DNA of 64,000 nucleotides. Source: Halobacteriales archaeon QS_9_68_17. GTDB taxonomy: Archaea; Halobacteriota; Halobacteria; Halobacteriales; Natronoarchaeaceae. The notes below the pieces were generated by a model. It saw nothing but the letters and a program-made list of their open reading frames with translations, searched no databases and was not told the DNA's origin. Positions 36,033 through 45,089 of this stretch are shown here, piece by piece; position 1 is the first letter of the stretch; every line of letters starts with the position of its first letter. Position numbers and translations under genes: made by a program. Where the stretch lies: positions 20,682 to 84,681 of the forward strand of contig PXSA01000040.1 of assembly GCA_003023565.1 (NCBI GenBank), in the 5' to 3' direction.

Positions 36033-37184
36033 TCAGGCGACCTCGACCCACTCCCCGGACTCATCGCTCCGTGCGATGGCGTCCAACACCTCCTGAGCGG
36101 CGTAGCCCTCCTCGAAACCGGGCGTGAACTCGCCGTCGTTCTCTCCGGCGGTTGCGTCGCTTTCGCTTCGGGACGCCGTCGGCGTCTCGCCTGCCACCGC
36201 CGAGAGGAACTCGTAGTTCTCGTGGACGAACGTGTGCTCCCAGCCGATGACGTGGCCCGGCGGCCACCAGTGGTCGACGTAGGGGTCGTTCTCCTCGGTG
36301 ACGAGGACCGTCTCGTAGCCGCGGTCGCCCTCCCGGTGGAGTTCGAGTTCGTTCAGTCGCTCCAGCGAGAACCGGAGGCTCCCCTCGGAGCCGTGGATCC
36401 CGATCCGGTTGTCGTTCTTGTGGCCGGTCGCGAACCGCGAGGCCTCGAACGTCCCCATCGCGCCGTTCTCGAACTCCGCCTGCGCGCTGTAGGCGTCGTC
36501 GACGGTCACCGGGCGTGTCTCGTTTTCCCCCTCGACGGGCCGCTCGTCGACGAACGTCTCCAGGTGGCCGGACACGCGCTCGATATCGCCGATGAGAAAG
36601 CGGGCGAGGTCGACCGTGTGCGACCCGAGGTCGCCGAGCGCGCCGCTGCCGGCCATCCCCTCGTCGTTGCGCCACGACCACGGTGCGTCGGGGTCGACGA
36701 GCCAGTCCTGCAGGTAGGTGCCGCGGAAGTGCCGTATCTCGCCGAGTTCGCCGGCGTCGATCAGGTTCCTCGCGTACCGGATCGCGGGGACGAAACGGTA
36801 GTTGAACGCACAGCCGGCGGGAACGCCGGCGTCGCGGGCGGCGTCGCGCATCTCGCGGGCCGACTCCAGCGTCGGCGCGAGCGGTTTCTCGCAGAACACG
36901 GGCGTGCCGGTGTCGAGCGCGGCGATAGCGGGTTCGGCGTGGACGTGGTTCGGCCCGAGGTTGTAGAAGACGTCGACCTCCTCGATCACGTCGCGCCAGT
37001 CCGTCGCCGTCCGGGAGAAGCCGAGGCGGTCCGCGGCGTCCGCGAGGGCGTCCTCGTCGCGGCCGACGATCACGTCGCGCTCGACGTCCGGCGCGTCCGG
37101 GAAGAACATCGGCAGGCGCGCCAGCGCGTTCGCGTGGGCCTTGCCCATGAACCGATACCCGAGTACGCCGACCTGTAGGCTCAT
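36033..37184 (-). CDS. Gfo/Idh/MocA-family oxidoreductase
   Basis: This 383-residue protein has an N-terminal NAD(P)-binding start (LQVGVLGYRFMGKAHANAL) and the family signature FCEKPLAPTLESAREM with the catalytic Lys. The C-terminal domain includes GDLGSHTVDLARFLIGD. Such enzymes oxidise or reduce sugars, inositols or sugar derivatives. The ATG at 37184 is used; the longer track start is antisense. It ends the minus-strand sugar block that begins at 46169. Confidence 0.88.
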   Translation of the reverse strand: MSLQVGVLGYRFMGKAHANALARLPMFFPDAPDVERDVIVGRDEDALADAADRLGFSRTATDWRDVIEEVDVFYNLGPNHVHAEPAIAALDTGTPVFCEKPLAPTLESAREMRDAARDAGVPAGCAFNYRFVPAIRYARNLIDAGELGEIRHFRGTYLQDWLVDPDAPWSWRNDEGMAGSGALGDLGSHTVDLARFLIGDIERVSGHLETFVDERPVEGENETRPVTVDDAYSAQAEFENGAMGTFEASRFATGHKNDNRIGIHGSEGSLRFSLERLNELELHREGDRGYETVLVTEENDPYVDHWWPPGHVIGWEHTFVHENYEFLSAVAGETPTASRSESDATAGENDGEFTPGFEEGYAAQEVLDAIARSDESGEWVEVA

Positions 37185-37213
37185 GGCCGTTGGTTCGGCA
37201 GGGCGGTCTTTCA

Positions 37214-37548
37214 GTGTTTCCCGACCGCTGCGGGGCCGTCGTTTCGACCGGCGCGTCCGGCGTCGGGGAGGACCGGAGCGAGGCGGTGACCCTCCGGCTG
37301 CGGCGCGAGGCGGCGGTCGACGTGGACGCGGTCCGGCGGGCGATCCACCGGACGCGCCACGCGGAGTGGACCTCCGTCGGGTCCGTTCCGACGTGGAGCG
37401 ACGGGACCGCGTCCGACTCAACACGCTGGAGGACGTGGTCGACGTCGCTGTCGACGGCGACGGGCGGGTCGTCCACGACGAGCGGTGGGACCTCTTCGCC
37501 GTGTTCGACGGGGACGTGGTCTACCACTACTGTCGGACCGGCGAGTGA
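37214..37548 (+). pseudogene. hypothetical protein, frameshifted
   Basis: One frame from a GTG near 37214 gives VFPDRCGAVVSTGASGVGED and EAVTLRLRREAAVDVDAVRR up to PTWSDG; the next frame continues RVRLNTLEDVVDVAVDGDG and ends FDGDVVYHYCRTGE. They join as one sensible protein of about 110 residues if one G is added to GACGGGACC near 37402. Function is unknown. No stop or start supports two separate genes. Confidence 0.55.
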
Positions 37549-37741
37549 GAGGAGATAGCGTGCCCGAGCGTCGGCCCGACGGACGGCGTCTCGGGGTCCC
37601 CGGCCGGTGGGCCGCAGGGGATCGGCGGAGACGGCGACCCCTGACGGCGTCTCACCCGTCGACGAGGGTGGGAACGGGCGTGAAAACAGCGCCGGAACGC
37701 GGCCTGCGGTGCGGACGCGGGGCCGTCGGTCGGTGTCTCGA

Positions 37742-38713
37742 CTACTCCGCCCAGTACGCGTCGCCGGGCTGGGACTCGAAGACGGCCCGTCGGAGCACGT
37801 CGACGGCCTTCTCTAACCCCTCTGTCGAACTGGTGAGCGAGTCCTCGTGTTCGATCGAGAGCGCGCCGTCGTAGTCGACCATCCGGAGCGTCGAGACGAC
37901 GTCCTTCCAGTGGCTCTCGCCGTGCCCGTAGCCGATAGAGCGGAACAGCCAGGAGCGGTTCGGCTCGTCGGTGTACGACGTCGTGTCGAGCACCCCCTTC
38001 TCGCGGGCGTTCGCGTCGTACACCTTCGTGTCCTTGGCGTGGAAGTGGTGGATAGCGTCCTCCTCGCCGAGCAGGCGGATCGCGTCGGTCACCTCGATCC
38101 CCTGCCAGTAGAGGTGGGACGGGTCGAAGTTCGCGCCGATGCGCTCGTTCGTCGCTTCCCGCAGGCGCAGCATGCCGTGCGGTTCGTACACCAGCATGTT
38201 CGGGTGCATCTCGATGGCGACGTCGACCCCGCGGTCGGCGGCGTGCTCGGCGACTTCCTCCCAGTAAGGGATGGCGACGTCCTCCCACTGGTACTCGTGG
38301 GCGTCGGCGTGCTCGCTCGGCCACGGCGCGGTGATCCAGTTGGGCACCTCGTCGTCCGGGCCGCCGGCGGGCAGACCGGAGAAGGTCGTGACCGTGTTCA
38401 CGTCCAGTTCCGCGGCGAGGTCGATCGCTTCCCGCAGTTCGCGGTCCGCATCGCTCGCCGTCTCCTCGTCGGGGTGGATGGGGTTGTTGTGGGTCGCGAG
38501 CGCGCTGACCCGCATGTCGTGCTGGGAGAGCAGGGCGTGCAGGTCCGTCCGGGCGTCCTCGTCACCGAGGTGCTCGTCGCGCGGCAGGTGGTCGTCGCCC
38601 GGATAGCCGCCGCAGCCGAGTTCGACGGCGTTGACGCCGATATCGTCCAGATACTCCAGCGCGTCGTCGAGGTCGCGACCGCCCAGCGGGACGGTCAGTA
38701 CGCCGATGTCCAT
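37742..38713 (-). CDS. sugar phosphate isomerase/epimerase
   Basis: This 323-residue TIM-barrel protein of the xylose isomerase-like (AP endonuclease 2) superfamily has metal-binding segments IEMHPNMLVYEP, NFDPSHLYWQG and IHHFHAKDTKVYD, with a final ALSIEHEDS. It is probably an inosose or ketose epimerase-like enzyme working with the two dehydrogenases on either side. Start at the ATG 38713 (MDIGVLTVPLGG). Confidence 0.88.
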   Translation of the reverse strand: MDIGVLTVPLGGRDLDDALEYLDDIGVNAVELGCGGYPGDDHLPRDEHLGDEDARTDLHALLSQHDMRVSALATHNNPIHPDEETASDADRELREAIDLAAELDVNTVTTFSGLPAGGPDDEVPNWITAPWPSEHADAHEYQWEDVAIPYWEEVAEHAADRGVDVAIEMHPNMLVYEPHGMLRLREATNERIGANFDPSHLYWQGIEVTDAIRLLGEEDAIHHFHAKDTKVYDANAREKGVLDTTSYTDEPNRSWLFRSIGYGHGESHWKDVVSTLRMVDYDGALSIEHEDSLTSSTEGLEKAVDVLRRAVFESQPGDAYWAE

Positions 38714-38839
38714 GTGTGTTCGTACCGACCGCGCCGGGCAAAAATCAGGGGGGTGCCGCAACGGGACCGCGTGACCGACCCCCGCTCACGGACGCTCGTC
38801 GGGGTCCGGGCGGACGCCGGGTCTCACGGAGGCAGTCGT

Positions 38840-39928
38840 TCAGTCGAGCTGTACTTCGTTCGCCGTCCGCAACTGGACGGCGCGGTTCTCCTCGCTGGAT
38901 CGGTAGATGGCGTCGATGACACGCTGGACGGTCAGAGCCTGCTCCATCGTGTTGCGGTCGGGCGCTTCGCCGGCCTCGACGGCCGCGAGGAACGACTCCT
39001 GCTCGGCATGATGCGCGTCGTTGGGACGGGTCTCGACCTGCGTGTCGGTCAGGTGGTCCGTCCCGACGCCGCTGGACCCGTAGATGGTGAGGTCGCCGTT
39101 GGCCTTATCGAACTTCGCGCCGGCCTCGGTCCCGCGGATGATGAAGTCCTGGTTGTTCTCGCGGTTCGTCGCCCACGCGGACTCGAGCGAGACCGTCGCC
39201 CCGTTCGCACAGCGGATGAACGCGCTGGCGGAGTCGTCGACGTTGAACCCCTCGGGACCGATGTCCTCGCCCCACATCTCGATGAAGGAGTACTCCTCGC
39301 GGTCCCCGAACTGTGCGCGGGTCTGGCCCGACACCTCGACGACCTCGGGGAAGTCGAGGAAGTACAGCGCGAGGTCGATGGCGTGGACGCCGATGTCGAT
39401 CAGCGACCCGCCGCCCGCGACCTCCTTCGAGGTGAACCACGACCCGCGGCCGGGGATCCCCCGGCGACGGATGTAGTTCGCCTCGACGTGCCGGACGTCG
39501 CCGAACCGACCGTCGGCCTGATGGGCCTTGACGACTTCGACGGGGTTGGCGAACCGGTTGTTGAATCCGGCCATACAGAACGCGTCGGCATCCTTGGCGG
39601 CGGCCGCGATGCGCTCGGCGCTCTCCACCGAGTGCGCGAGCGGCTTCTCCAGCAGCACGTCGATCCCGGTTTCGAGCGCGTCGGTCGCGTACTCCTCGTG
39701 GAACTTGTTCGGGGTGGTGATGATGACCGCGTCAGACACCTCGAACAGCTCGTGATGGTCGTCGTACGCGGCGATCCCGTACGTCGCCGTGAACCGCTCG
39801 CGGGCCTCGGCGTCGATATCCATGCCGCCGACCACGTTCGCACCGAGCTCGCGAAGCCGGTCGACGTGGTACTGACCGATGTTCCCCAGCCCGATGATCC
39901 CGACCCGGGCCGACGTGTTCTCGCTCAT
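38840..39928 (-). CDS. Gfo/Idh/MocA-family oxidoreductase
   Basis: This 362-residue enzyme starts with the dinucleotide-binding pattern VGIIGLGNIGQYHVDRLREL and has LLEKPLAHSVESAERI with the catalytic Lys and DIGVHAIDLALYFLDFPE in the C-terminal domain. It differs clearly from the paralogue at 36033-37184. With the epimerase between them it suggests a two-oxidoreductase sugar or cyclitol pathway downstream of the ABC transporter. Confidence 0.9.
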   Translation of the reverse strand: MSENTSARVGIIGLGNIGQYHVDRLRELGANVVGGMDIDAEARERFTATYGIAAYDDHHELFEVSDAVIITTPNKFHEEYATDALETGIDVLLEKPLAHSVESAERIAAAAKDADAFCMAGFNNRFANPVEVVKAHQADGRFGDVRHVEANYIRRRGIPGRGSWFTSKEVAGGGSLIDIGVHAIDLALYFLDFPEVVEVSGQTRAQFGDREEYSFIEMWGEDIGPEGFNVDDSASAFIRCANGATVSLESAWATNRENNQDFIIRGTEAGAKFDKANGDLTIYGSSGVGTDHLTDTQVETRPNDAHHAEQESFLAAVEAGEAPDRNTMEQALTVQRVIDAIYRSSEENRAVQLRTANEVQLD

Positions 39929-40015
39929 AGTTATACTTCACCGATCGTCGCGTTTAACTCTTTCACGTCGCCTCGTAGCGTCATACGTCGGTCCTGATAG
40001 GTCTTCGTCGATATC

Positions 40016-40231
40016 TCAGTACAGTTGGCGCTCCTGCTCCTCTCGCTCTTCCTCCTGCTCCGCCTGCTGCTTGAGTCGCCGCCGACCTCGCCGGTACTGG
40101 CGGATGCCCGGGACGATCTTGTTTTTCAGGTCTAGGAAAAACGACACGATGCCGTAGATCCAGAAGAAAAACAGGACCGTTCCGCCGCCGAAGTAGACGA
40201 GTTCGGCGGTGCCGACCATCTCAGACGTCAC
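40016..40231 (-). CDS. small membrane protein of the sugar ABC operon
   Basis: This 71-residue protein has one long hydrophobic helix (LVYFGGGTVLFFFWIYGIVSF, shown in part) followed by a highly charged coiled-coil-like tail (RRGRRRLKQQAEQEEEREEQ). Its start overlaps the 3' end of the ATPase gene by 11 bases, so it is co-translated with the transporter. It may be an accessory subunit or regulator of the permease; no known function. Confidence 0.7.
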   Translation of the reverse strand: MTSEMVGTAELVYFGGGTVLFFFWIYGIVSFFLDLKNKIVPGIRQYRRGRRRLKQQAEQEEEREEQERQLY

Positions 40232-41414
40232 CTCCGGTCTCGCCGGTCTCCCGCCCGGTGCGTTCCCCGGCGACCTGCCGCGAGGGCATGCCGTGGAGGA
40301 TCGCCTCGCCGCTGCTGGAGTCGAACAGGTGGATCTTCGACCGGTCGAGGACGACCTCGATGGTTTCTTCGCCCCGGATGTCGGAGTCCGGGTCGACGCT
40401 CATCAGCAGCTGGCCTGCGCCGCGGCCCTCCATGTCCATCGACGCCTCGCCGTCGCCGAGCAGCAGATAGACGAATATCTCGTCGCCCATCGGTTCGAGG
40501 ACGTCGGTGGTCGCACCGATCCGCTTCGTCGGCTCCGGGAGCGCCCCCGCGGTCTCGACCGGGTACACGTCCTCCGGGCGGATCCCCATCGTGACGTTCT
40601 GGCCGGTCGCGACGCTGTCGACGGTCGCGGGGTCGAAATCGAGGTCGAAGTACTCCGTCTCCAGCCCCGACTCAGTGATCGAACCGCTCATGAAGTTCAT
40701 CGAGGGCGACCCGATGAACCCGGCGACGAAGAGGTTCGACGGCTCGTTGTAGCAGGTCAGCGGCGGGTCGATCTGCTGCAGTTCGCCGGCGTCGAGCACC
40801 GCGATGCGGTCGGCCATGGTCATCGCCTCCGCCTGGTCGTGGGTGACGTAGATGATCGTCGTGTCCAGTTCCTTGTGGAGGCGCTGCAGTTCCGTCCGCA
40901 TGTGGACGCGGAGCTTCGCGTCGAGGTTGGCGAGCGGTTCGTCCATGAGGAACACGTCCGGTTCCCGGACGATGGCGCGGGCGATGGCGACGCGCTGTCG
41001 CTGGCCGCCCGACATCTCGTCCGGCATCCGGTCGAGCATCCCCTCTAGCTGGACGATGTCGGACGCCTTCTCCACCCGGCGGTCGGTCTCCTCCTTATCG
41101 TAGTCGCGGAGCTGGAGGCCGAAGCTGATGTTGTCGTACACGTCCATGTGGGGAAACAGCGCGATGTTCTGGAACACCATCGCCACGCCCCGGTCTTTCG
41201 GCGGCAGCGTCGTCACGTCGCGGTCGCCGATGTGCACCGTCCCCTCGGAGGGTTTGGTCAGTCCGGCGACCATCTCCATCGTCGTTGATTTCCCGCAGCC
41301 GGACGGGCCGACGAGACAGATGAACTCGCCGTCTTGCAGGTCGAGGTTTATGTCGTCGACGGCCGTGACGTCCTCGTAGCGTTTCGTGATGTGTTCGAGT
41401 TTGACTTGTGCCAT
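40221..41414 (-). CDS. sugar ABC transporter ATP-binding protein (MalK/UgpC type)
   Basis: This 397-residue ATPase has Walker A VGPSGCGKSTTMEMV, signature MSGGQRQRVAIARA, Walker B VFLMDEPLANLD and the switch His in IYVTHDQAEAM. The C-terminal third is the MalK-like TOBE/OB regulatory domain (NVTMGIRPEDVYPV). It energises uptake through the two permeases upstream. Confidence 0.95.
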   Translation of the reverse strand: MAQVKLEHITKRYEDVTAVDDINLDLQDGEFICLVGPSGCGKSTTMEMVAGLTKPSEGTVHIGDRDVTTLPPKDRGVAMVFQNIALFPHMDVYDNISFGLQLRDYDKEETDRRVEKASDIVQLEGMLDRMPDEMSGGQRQRVAIARAIVREPDVFLMDEPLANLDAKLRVHMRTELQRLHKELDTTIIYVTHDQAEAMTMADRIAVLDAGELQQIDPPLTCYNEPSNLFVAGFIGSPSMNFMSGSITESGLETEYFDLDFDPATVDSVATGQNVTMGIRPEDVYPVETAGALPEPTKRIGATTDVLEPMGDEIFVYLLLGDGEASMDMEGRGAGQLLMSVDPDSDIRGEETIEVVLDRSKIHLFDSSSGEAILHGMPSRQVAGERTGRETGETGGDV

Positions 41415-41420
41415 TGTGTA

Positions 41421-42380
41421 TCACTCCTTGAGTGCGCCTGCAGTGAGGCCGCTGACGATGCGTTCCTGCGCGACGACGACGAGGATGACGACGGGGAGCA
41501 CCCCGATGATGCTCGCCGCGGCCATCAGATGGAAGTCGGTGGTGTACTGACTCTGGTAGCTCAGGATCCCGCCGACCAGCGGCGACCACTGCGCGGCCTG
41601 GTTGTCCAGCGCCATGATCGACGAGAAGAAGTACTCGTTGTACACGGCGATGAACGTCAGCACCGCGGCGGTCGCGACGCCCGGCGCGGACAGCGGGATG
41701 ATGACCCGGAACAGCGCGCCGAGCCGCGTCGTCCCCTCGACCCTGGCCGCGTCCTCCAGCCCGTCGGGGATCTGGCTGTAGAACGTCGTCAGGATGAAGA
41801 TGGCGAGCGGCAGGAACAGCGCGCTGAACGGCAGCACCATCGCCGTCGGCGTGTTGACGAGTCGGGGTGCCTGGAACAACTCGACGCCGAGGAACGGCAC
41901 CGCGACGGCGTTCCCGGTGAACGCGTCGAACAGCGGCACCAGAAACGCCGCGGGCGGGAAGTACGAGATCGCGAGGATCCCGAGCATCAACGCGCCCCGT
42001 CCCGGGAACTCCAGCCGTCCGAAGACGTAGCCGGCGAGGCTGGCGATGAACAGCACGATGATCGTCGTGACGATCGCCAGCACGAAGCTGTTGAAGACGT
42101 AGAGGTGGAACGGTATCTGCTGGAACACGTCGCCGAACGCCGCCCAGTTCGCCTGTCCCTGCGGGCGGAGCAACGGGAGGTCCCACTCCCCGCCGAGGAT
42201 GAGGCGACTCGGCGTCAGCGCCAGCACCAGCAGCCAGTAGAAGGGGAACAGCGTCGTCACCAGGAAAAACACCGTGACGATGTAGAACAGCGCCCTGTAG
42301 AGGCGCTTTCGCTGCTCGTCGTCGTGAATCACGCCCTGCGTCCATCGGGCAAGCGCCCCGTCTGAAGACTCTGATGACAT
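41421..42380 (-). CDS. carbohydrate ABC transporter permease (MalG type)
   Basis: This 319-residue inner-membrane protein has about six helices and the coupling EAA loop (EDAARVEGTTRLGALFRVII). It begins MSSESSDGALARWTQGV, with the first helix at FYIVTVFFLVTTLFPFYWLL. It lies 6 bases from the ATPase gene and 1 base from the other permease gene. Confidence 0.93.
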   Translation of the reverse strand: MSSESSDGALARWTQGVIHDDEQRKRLYRALFYIVTVFFLVTTLFPFYWLLVLALTPSRLILGGEWDLPLLRPQGQANWAAFGDVFQQIPFHLYVFNSFVLAIVTTIIVLFIASLAGYVFGRLEFPGRGALMLGILAISYFPPAAFLVPLFDAFTGNAVAVPFLGVELFQAPRLVNTPTAMVLPFSALFLPLAIFILTTFYSQIPDGLEDAARVEGTTRLGALFRVIIPLSAPGVATAAVLTFIAVYNEYFFSSIMALDNQAAQWSPLVGGILSYQSQYTTDFHLMAAASIIGVLPVVILVVVAQERIVSGLTAGALKE

Positions 42381-42381
42381 G

Positions 42382-43401
42382 TTAGAACCCCTCCCTGTAC
42401 TGCTGGTAGATCACGCCGGCGACCGCTATCGCGATCACTCCGGCGGTGACGAACGCGACCGCGGCCGAGAGGCCCCGCGCCGTGATGAACGTCGAGACGA
42501 CCATACAGGACAGCGACGGGACGACGGTGCAGTCCGACGTGATGTCGATCAGCCCGTAGATCCGCATCGCTTGGATGGTCCGAAACAGGATCGCGACGCC
42601 GAGCGTCGGCAGGATCAGCGGGAACGTGATCATCCGGAACTGCTGCCAGCGCGTCGCGCCGGCGACCTTCGCCACGTCGTAGAGGCTCCGGTCGATGCTC
42701 TGTAGCCCCGCCAGTATCAGCAGCGCCATGAACGCCGACGTCTTCCAGATGTCGGCGACGATCACGATGAGCAGTGCGCTCGACGGGTCGTTGAGCGTGT
42801 TCCGTGCGGCGACGACGCCGAGGGGCGCGAGCACCTGCGTCGCGAACCCGGCGCTCGGGTGGAACATCAGGTGGAAGATCATCCCCTGAATGACGATGGG
42901 GATGGCCCACGGGATGATGATGGCGACCCGCACCCATCGGCGTCCGTAGAAGTCCTGGTCCAGCACTAGCGCCTGTCCGAGGCCGATGAGCGTCTCGAAG
43001 AAGACGCTCACACCGGTGAAGATGAGCGTCACCGCGAGCGCGCTACGCAGGAGCCCCTCGACGTGGACGAACGGGAACGATCCGTCGACGACCACCTCTC
43101 CCCACAGGAACCGGGGACCACCGAACAGCCTGTCGGCCTGTCCGGTGAAGAGGTCGACGTAGTGTTGGAAGCCGACCCACTCGGGGTCGCCCGTTCCCAC
43201 GATGCCCGTGTACAGCGACAGCTCGAACGTCCGGATCAGCGGGTACAACGCGACAGCGCCGAGCAGGAGAAACACCGGCGTCAACAGCAGGTAGGCGAAC
43301 CCCGTCTCGCCGAGGTTCTCCATCCAGCGCACCAGGGTCACGTGCGGCCCCGACCGCCGGGATTCCCTCGCCGGACTTCCCTGTGGTTCTTCGGCGCTCA
43401 T
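42382..43401 (-). CDS. carbohydrate ABC transporter permease (MalF type)
   Basis: This 339-residue membrane protein is the partner permease, with helices from FAYLLLTPVFLLLGAVALYP onwards and the EAA loop YDVAKVAGATRWQQFRMITF. It is placed between the binding protein and the second permease with only 1-3 base gaps, so the operon is tightly coupled. Confidence 0.93.
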   Translation of the reverse strand: MSAEEPQGSPARESRRSGPHVTLVRWMENLGETGFAYLLLTPVFLLLGAVALYPLIRTFELSLYTGIVGTGDPEWVGFQHYVDLFTGQADRLFGGPRFLWGEVVVDGSFPFVHVEGLLRSALAVTLIFTGVSVFFETLIGLGQALVLDQDFYGRRWVRVAIIIPWAIPIVIQGMIFHLMFHPSAGFATQVLAPLGVVAARNTLNDPSSALLIVIVADIWKTSAFMALLILAGLQSIDRSLYDVAKVAGATRWQQFRMITFPLILPTLGVAILFRTIQAMRIYGLIDITSDCTVVPSLSCMVVSTFITARGLSAAVAFVTAGVIAIAVAGVIYQQYREGF

Positions 43402-43404
43402 CGG

Positions 43405-44859
43405 TCACCCTTCTTCGGTGTCTTCCAGGTCGCCCTGGAGGTCCGCCATCGCCTGATCGGGTGCTTTGGACCCGGCGACGGTGCTGTTCGCCTCGCGGGC
43501 GATGAAGCTGGACTGAGTGGACCACACGGTGGTCACCGGCCGCGGCATCACGTTCTCGCCGGCGACCTGCAGCGTGTCCATGTAGTTGCCGATGGGCTCG
43601 ATCTCCTGCGCCTGGTCCGACCCGAACAGCGCCGGCTTGGGCGGTAGCCATCCCCAGATGTCGAGCATGCCGAGGTACACCTCGTCCTGCATCGCCGTCC
43701 GGAGGATCTCCATCGCGGCGTCCTTGCTCTCGGAGTTCGGGTTGAGGACGACGTGCCAGCCGCCGAGCGCGGAGGTCGTCCCGCCGGTACCGGGCTGGGT
43801 CGCTTCGTCCTCGGAGACGGCGTACGGGATCGGCATCGCGCCGTACGCGTCGGTCCCGAGTTCGCCCGCGTTCAGCGTGATGGCGTAGGGCCAGTTGCGC
43901 TGCATGACCGCCTCGCCGTTGAGGATCGCCTCGCGGGCGTCCTCCTCCTGCCAGGACGTGATCTCCGAGGGAGCGATGTCGCTGGCGTAGTTCCCGAAGT
44001 TCTCGTCGACGCCCTCCGTGAACGTGCGCATCATCCGCAGCGAGTCGATCACCTCGGACTCGTTGACCGTGACCGGGCGCTCGCCCATCGGACCGAACAG
44101 GTTGTCGCGGCCGCCGAAGTACGCGCCGCCCCACGAGGACATGACCTCGTTGAACGTACAGCAGGAGGTGCCGCCGTAGTTCGCCCACTGCGTGGCGAAG
44201 CCGAACTGGGCGTCGGAGGCCTCCGTGATCTCCGCGGTGATCTGGGACCACTCCTCCCAGGTCATCGGCTCCGTCGCCCACTGCTCGAAGTCGGAGTCGT
44301 CGTAGCCGGCTTCCCGGGCGTAGTCCTTCCGGTACTGCATCGTGGGGAAGTCCGGGAAGTACGGGAGACCGTAGAGGTCGCCGCTCTCGGGGTCCCGCGC
44401 CGTCGACGTGAACCCCTCGAAGAACTCGTCCTCGATGGTCTGGAGTTCGCTCTCGTCGAGCTCCTCGCTCATGTTGGCGATGAGCCCGCGCTGGATGAAC
44501 GTGTTGACCCAGCCGTTGTCCATCAGCATGAGGTCGGGTTCCGTCTCCCCGGCGTTGAGCAGTTCCGTGTAGTTGTCCCGGCGGTCCCCGGTGTTGTTCG
44601 CGCCGCCGCGGAACTCGATCTCGATGTCGTCGCTGAGGCCGTTGTCGTGATACAGCTCCTTGATCTCGTCCGCGGCCTCCTGACTCGCGGTCGGGTCGTA
44701 TCCCCAGACGACGGTGTTCCCGTTGTCGCTGCCGTCGCCACCGTAGATACACCCGGCGAGCCCCGTTGCGACGCCTGATGCCCCTGCCGCTTTCACGAAC
44801 GTGCGTCGGGAGACGCCGCTGCGTCGCCCCGTTTTCTCGCTATTGCCAGCCATTGCCAT
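43405..44859 (-). CDS. Tat-exported sugar-binding lipoprotein
   Basis: This 484-residue protein is the family 1 solute-binding component. The N-terminus shows a twin-arginine motif (SRRTFVKAAG) and a lipobox (GLAGCIYGG), so it is exported folded and lipid-anchored, as usual in haloarchaea. The mature part has YGLPYFPDFPTMQYRKDY and GGWHVVLNPNSES, typical of sugar binders. I choose the ATG at 44859; six bases in, a second ATG is possible. Only 2 bases separate the start from an operator-like repeat. Confidence 0.9.
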   Translation of the reverse strand: MAMAGNSEKTGRRSGVSRRTFVKAAGASGVATGLAGCIYGGDGSDNGNTVVWGYDPTASQEAADEIKELYHDNGLSDDIEIEFRGGANNTGDRRDNYTELLNAGETEPDLMLMDNGWVNTFIQRGLIANMSEELDESELQTIEDEFFEGFTSTARDPESGDLYGLPYFPDFPTMQYRKDYAREAGYDDSDFEQWATEPMTWEEWSQITAEITEASDAQFGFATQWANYGGTSCCTFNEVMSSWGGAYFGGRDNLFGPMGERPVTVNESEVIDSLRMMRTFTEGVDENFGNYASDIAPSEITSWQEEDAREAILNGEAVMQRNWPYAITLNAGELGTDAYGAMPIPYAVSEDEATQPGTGGTTSALGGWHVVLNPNSESKDAAMEILRTAMQDEVYLGMLDIWGWLPPKPALFGSDQAQEIEPIGNYMDTLQVAGENVMPRPVTTVWSTQSSFIAREANSTVAGSKAPDQAMADLQGDLEDTEEG

Positions 44860-44861
44860 GG

Positions 44862-44884
44862 AAGTATGTGATACATTGATACTT
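44862..44884. promoter_or_regulatory. operator-like inverted repeat AAGTAT-N11-ATACTT
   Basis: Perfect 6-base arms separated by 11 bases lie between a minus-strand TATA-like TTATAA (around 44884-44889) and the start codon of the sugar-binding protein. This is where a repressor would block transcription. The TrmB-family regulator encoded next door is the obvious candidate. Confidence 0.6.
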
Positions 44885-45089
44885 ATAATTAATGGAGCGG
44901 ATACTACAGGTGTTGTTAAAATCTCCAGTCGATCGGCGGCGACCGGGCGACGGAAGCGATATCCAGCGCGTCGGAGTCGGGGAATATCCGCGGTCGACGC
45001 GCCGGGGAGAGCGGTCGCTCGGTGGCGGGATATCGGAGAACGGACAGACGCTCGTCGGCCCGGCCCGCTTCGGCCGCGTACGCGGCGTC

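Noticed and set aside
37847-39997. 716-aa plus-strand ORF
   Set aside because: Antisense of the epimerase and dehydrogenase genes.
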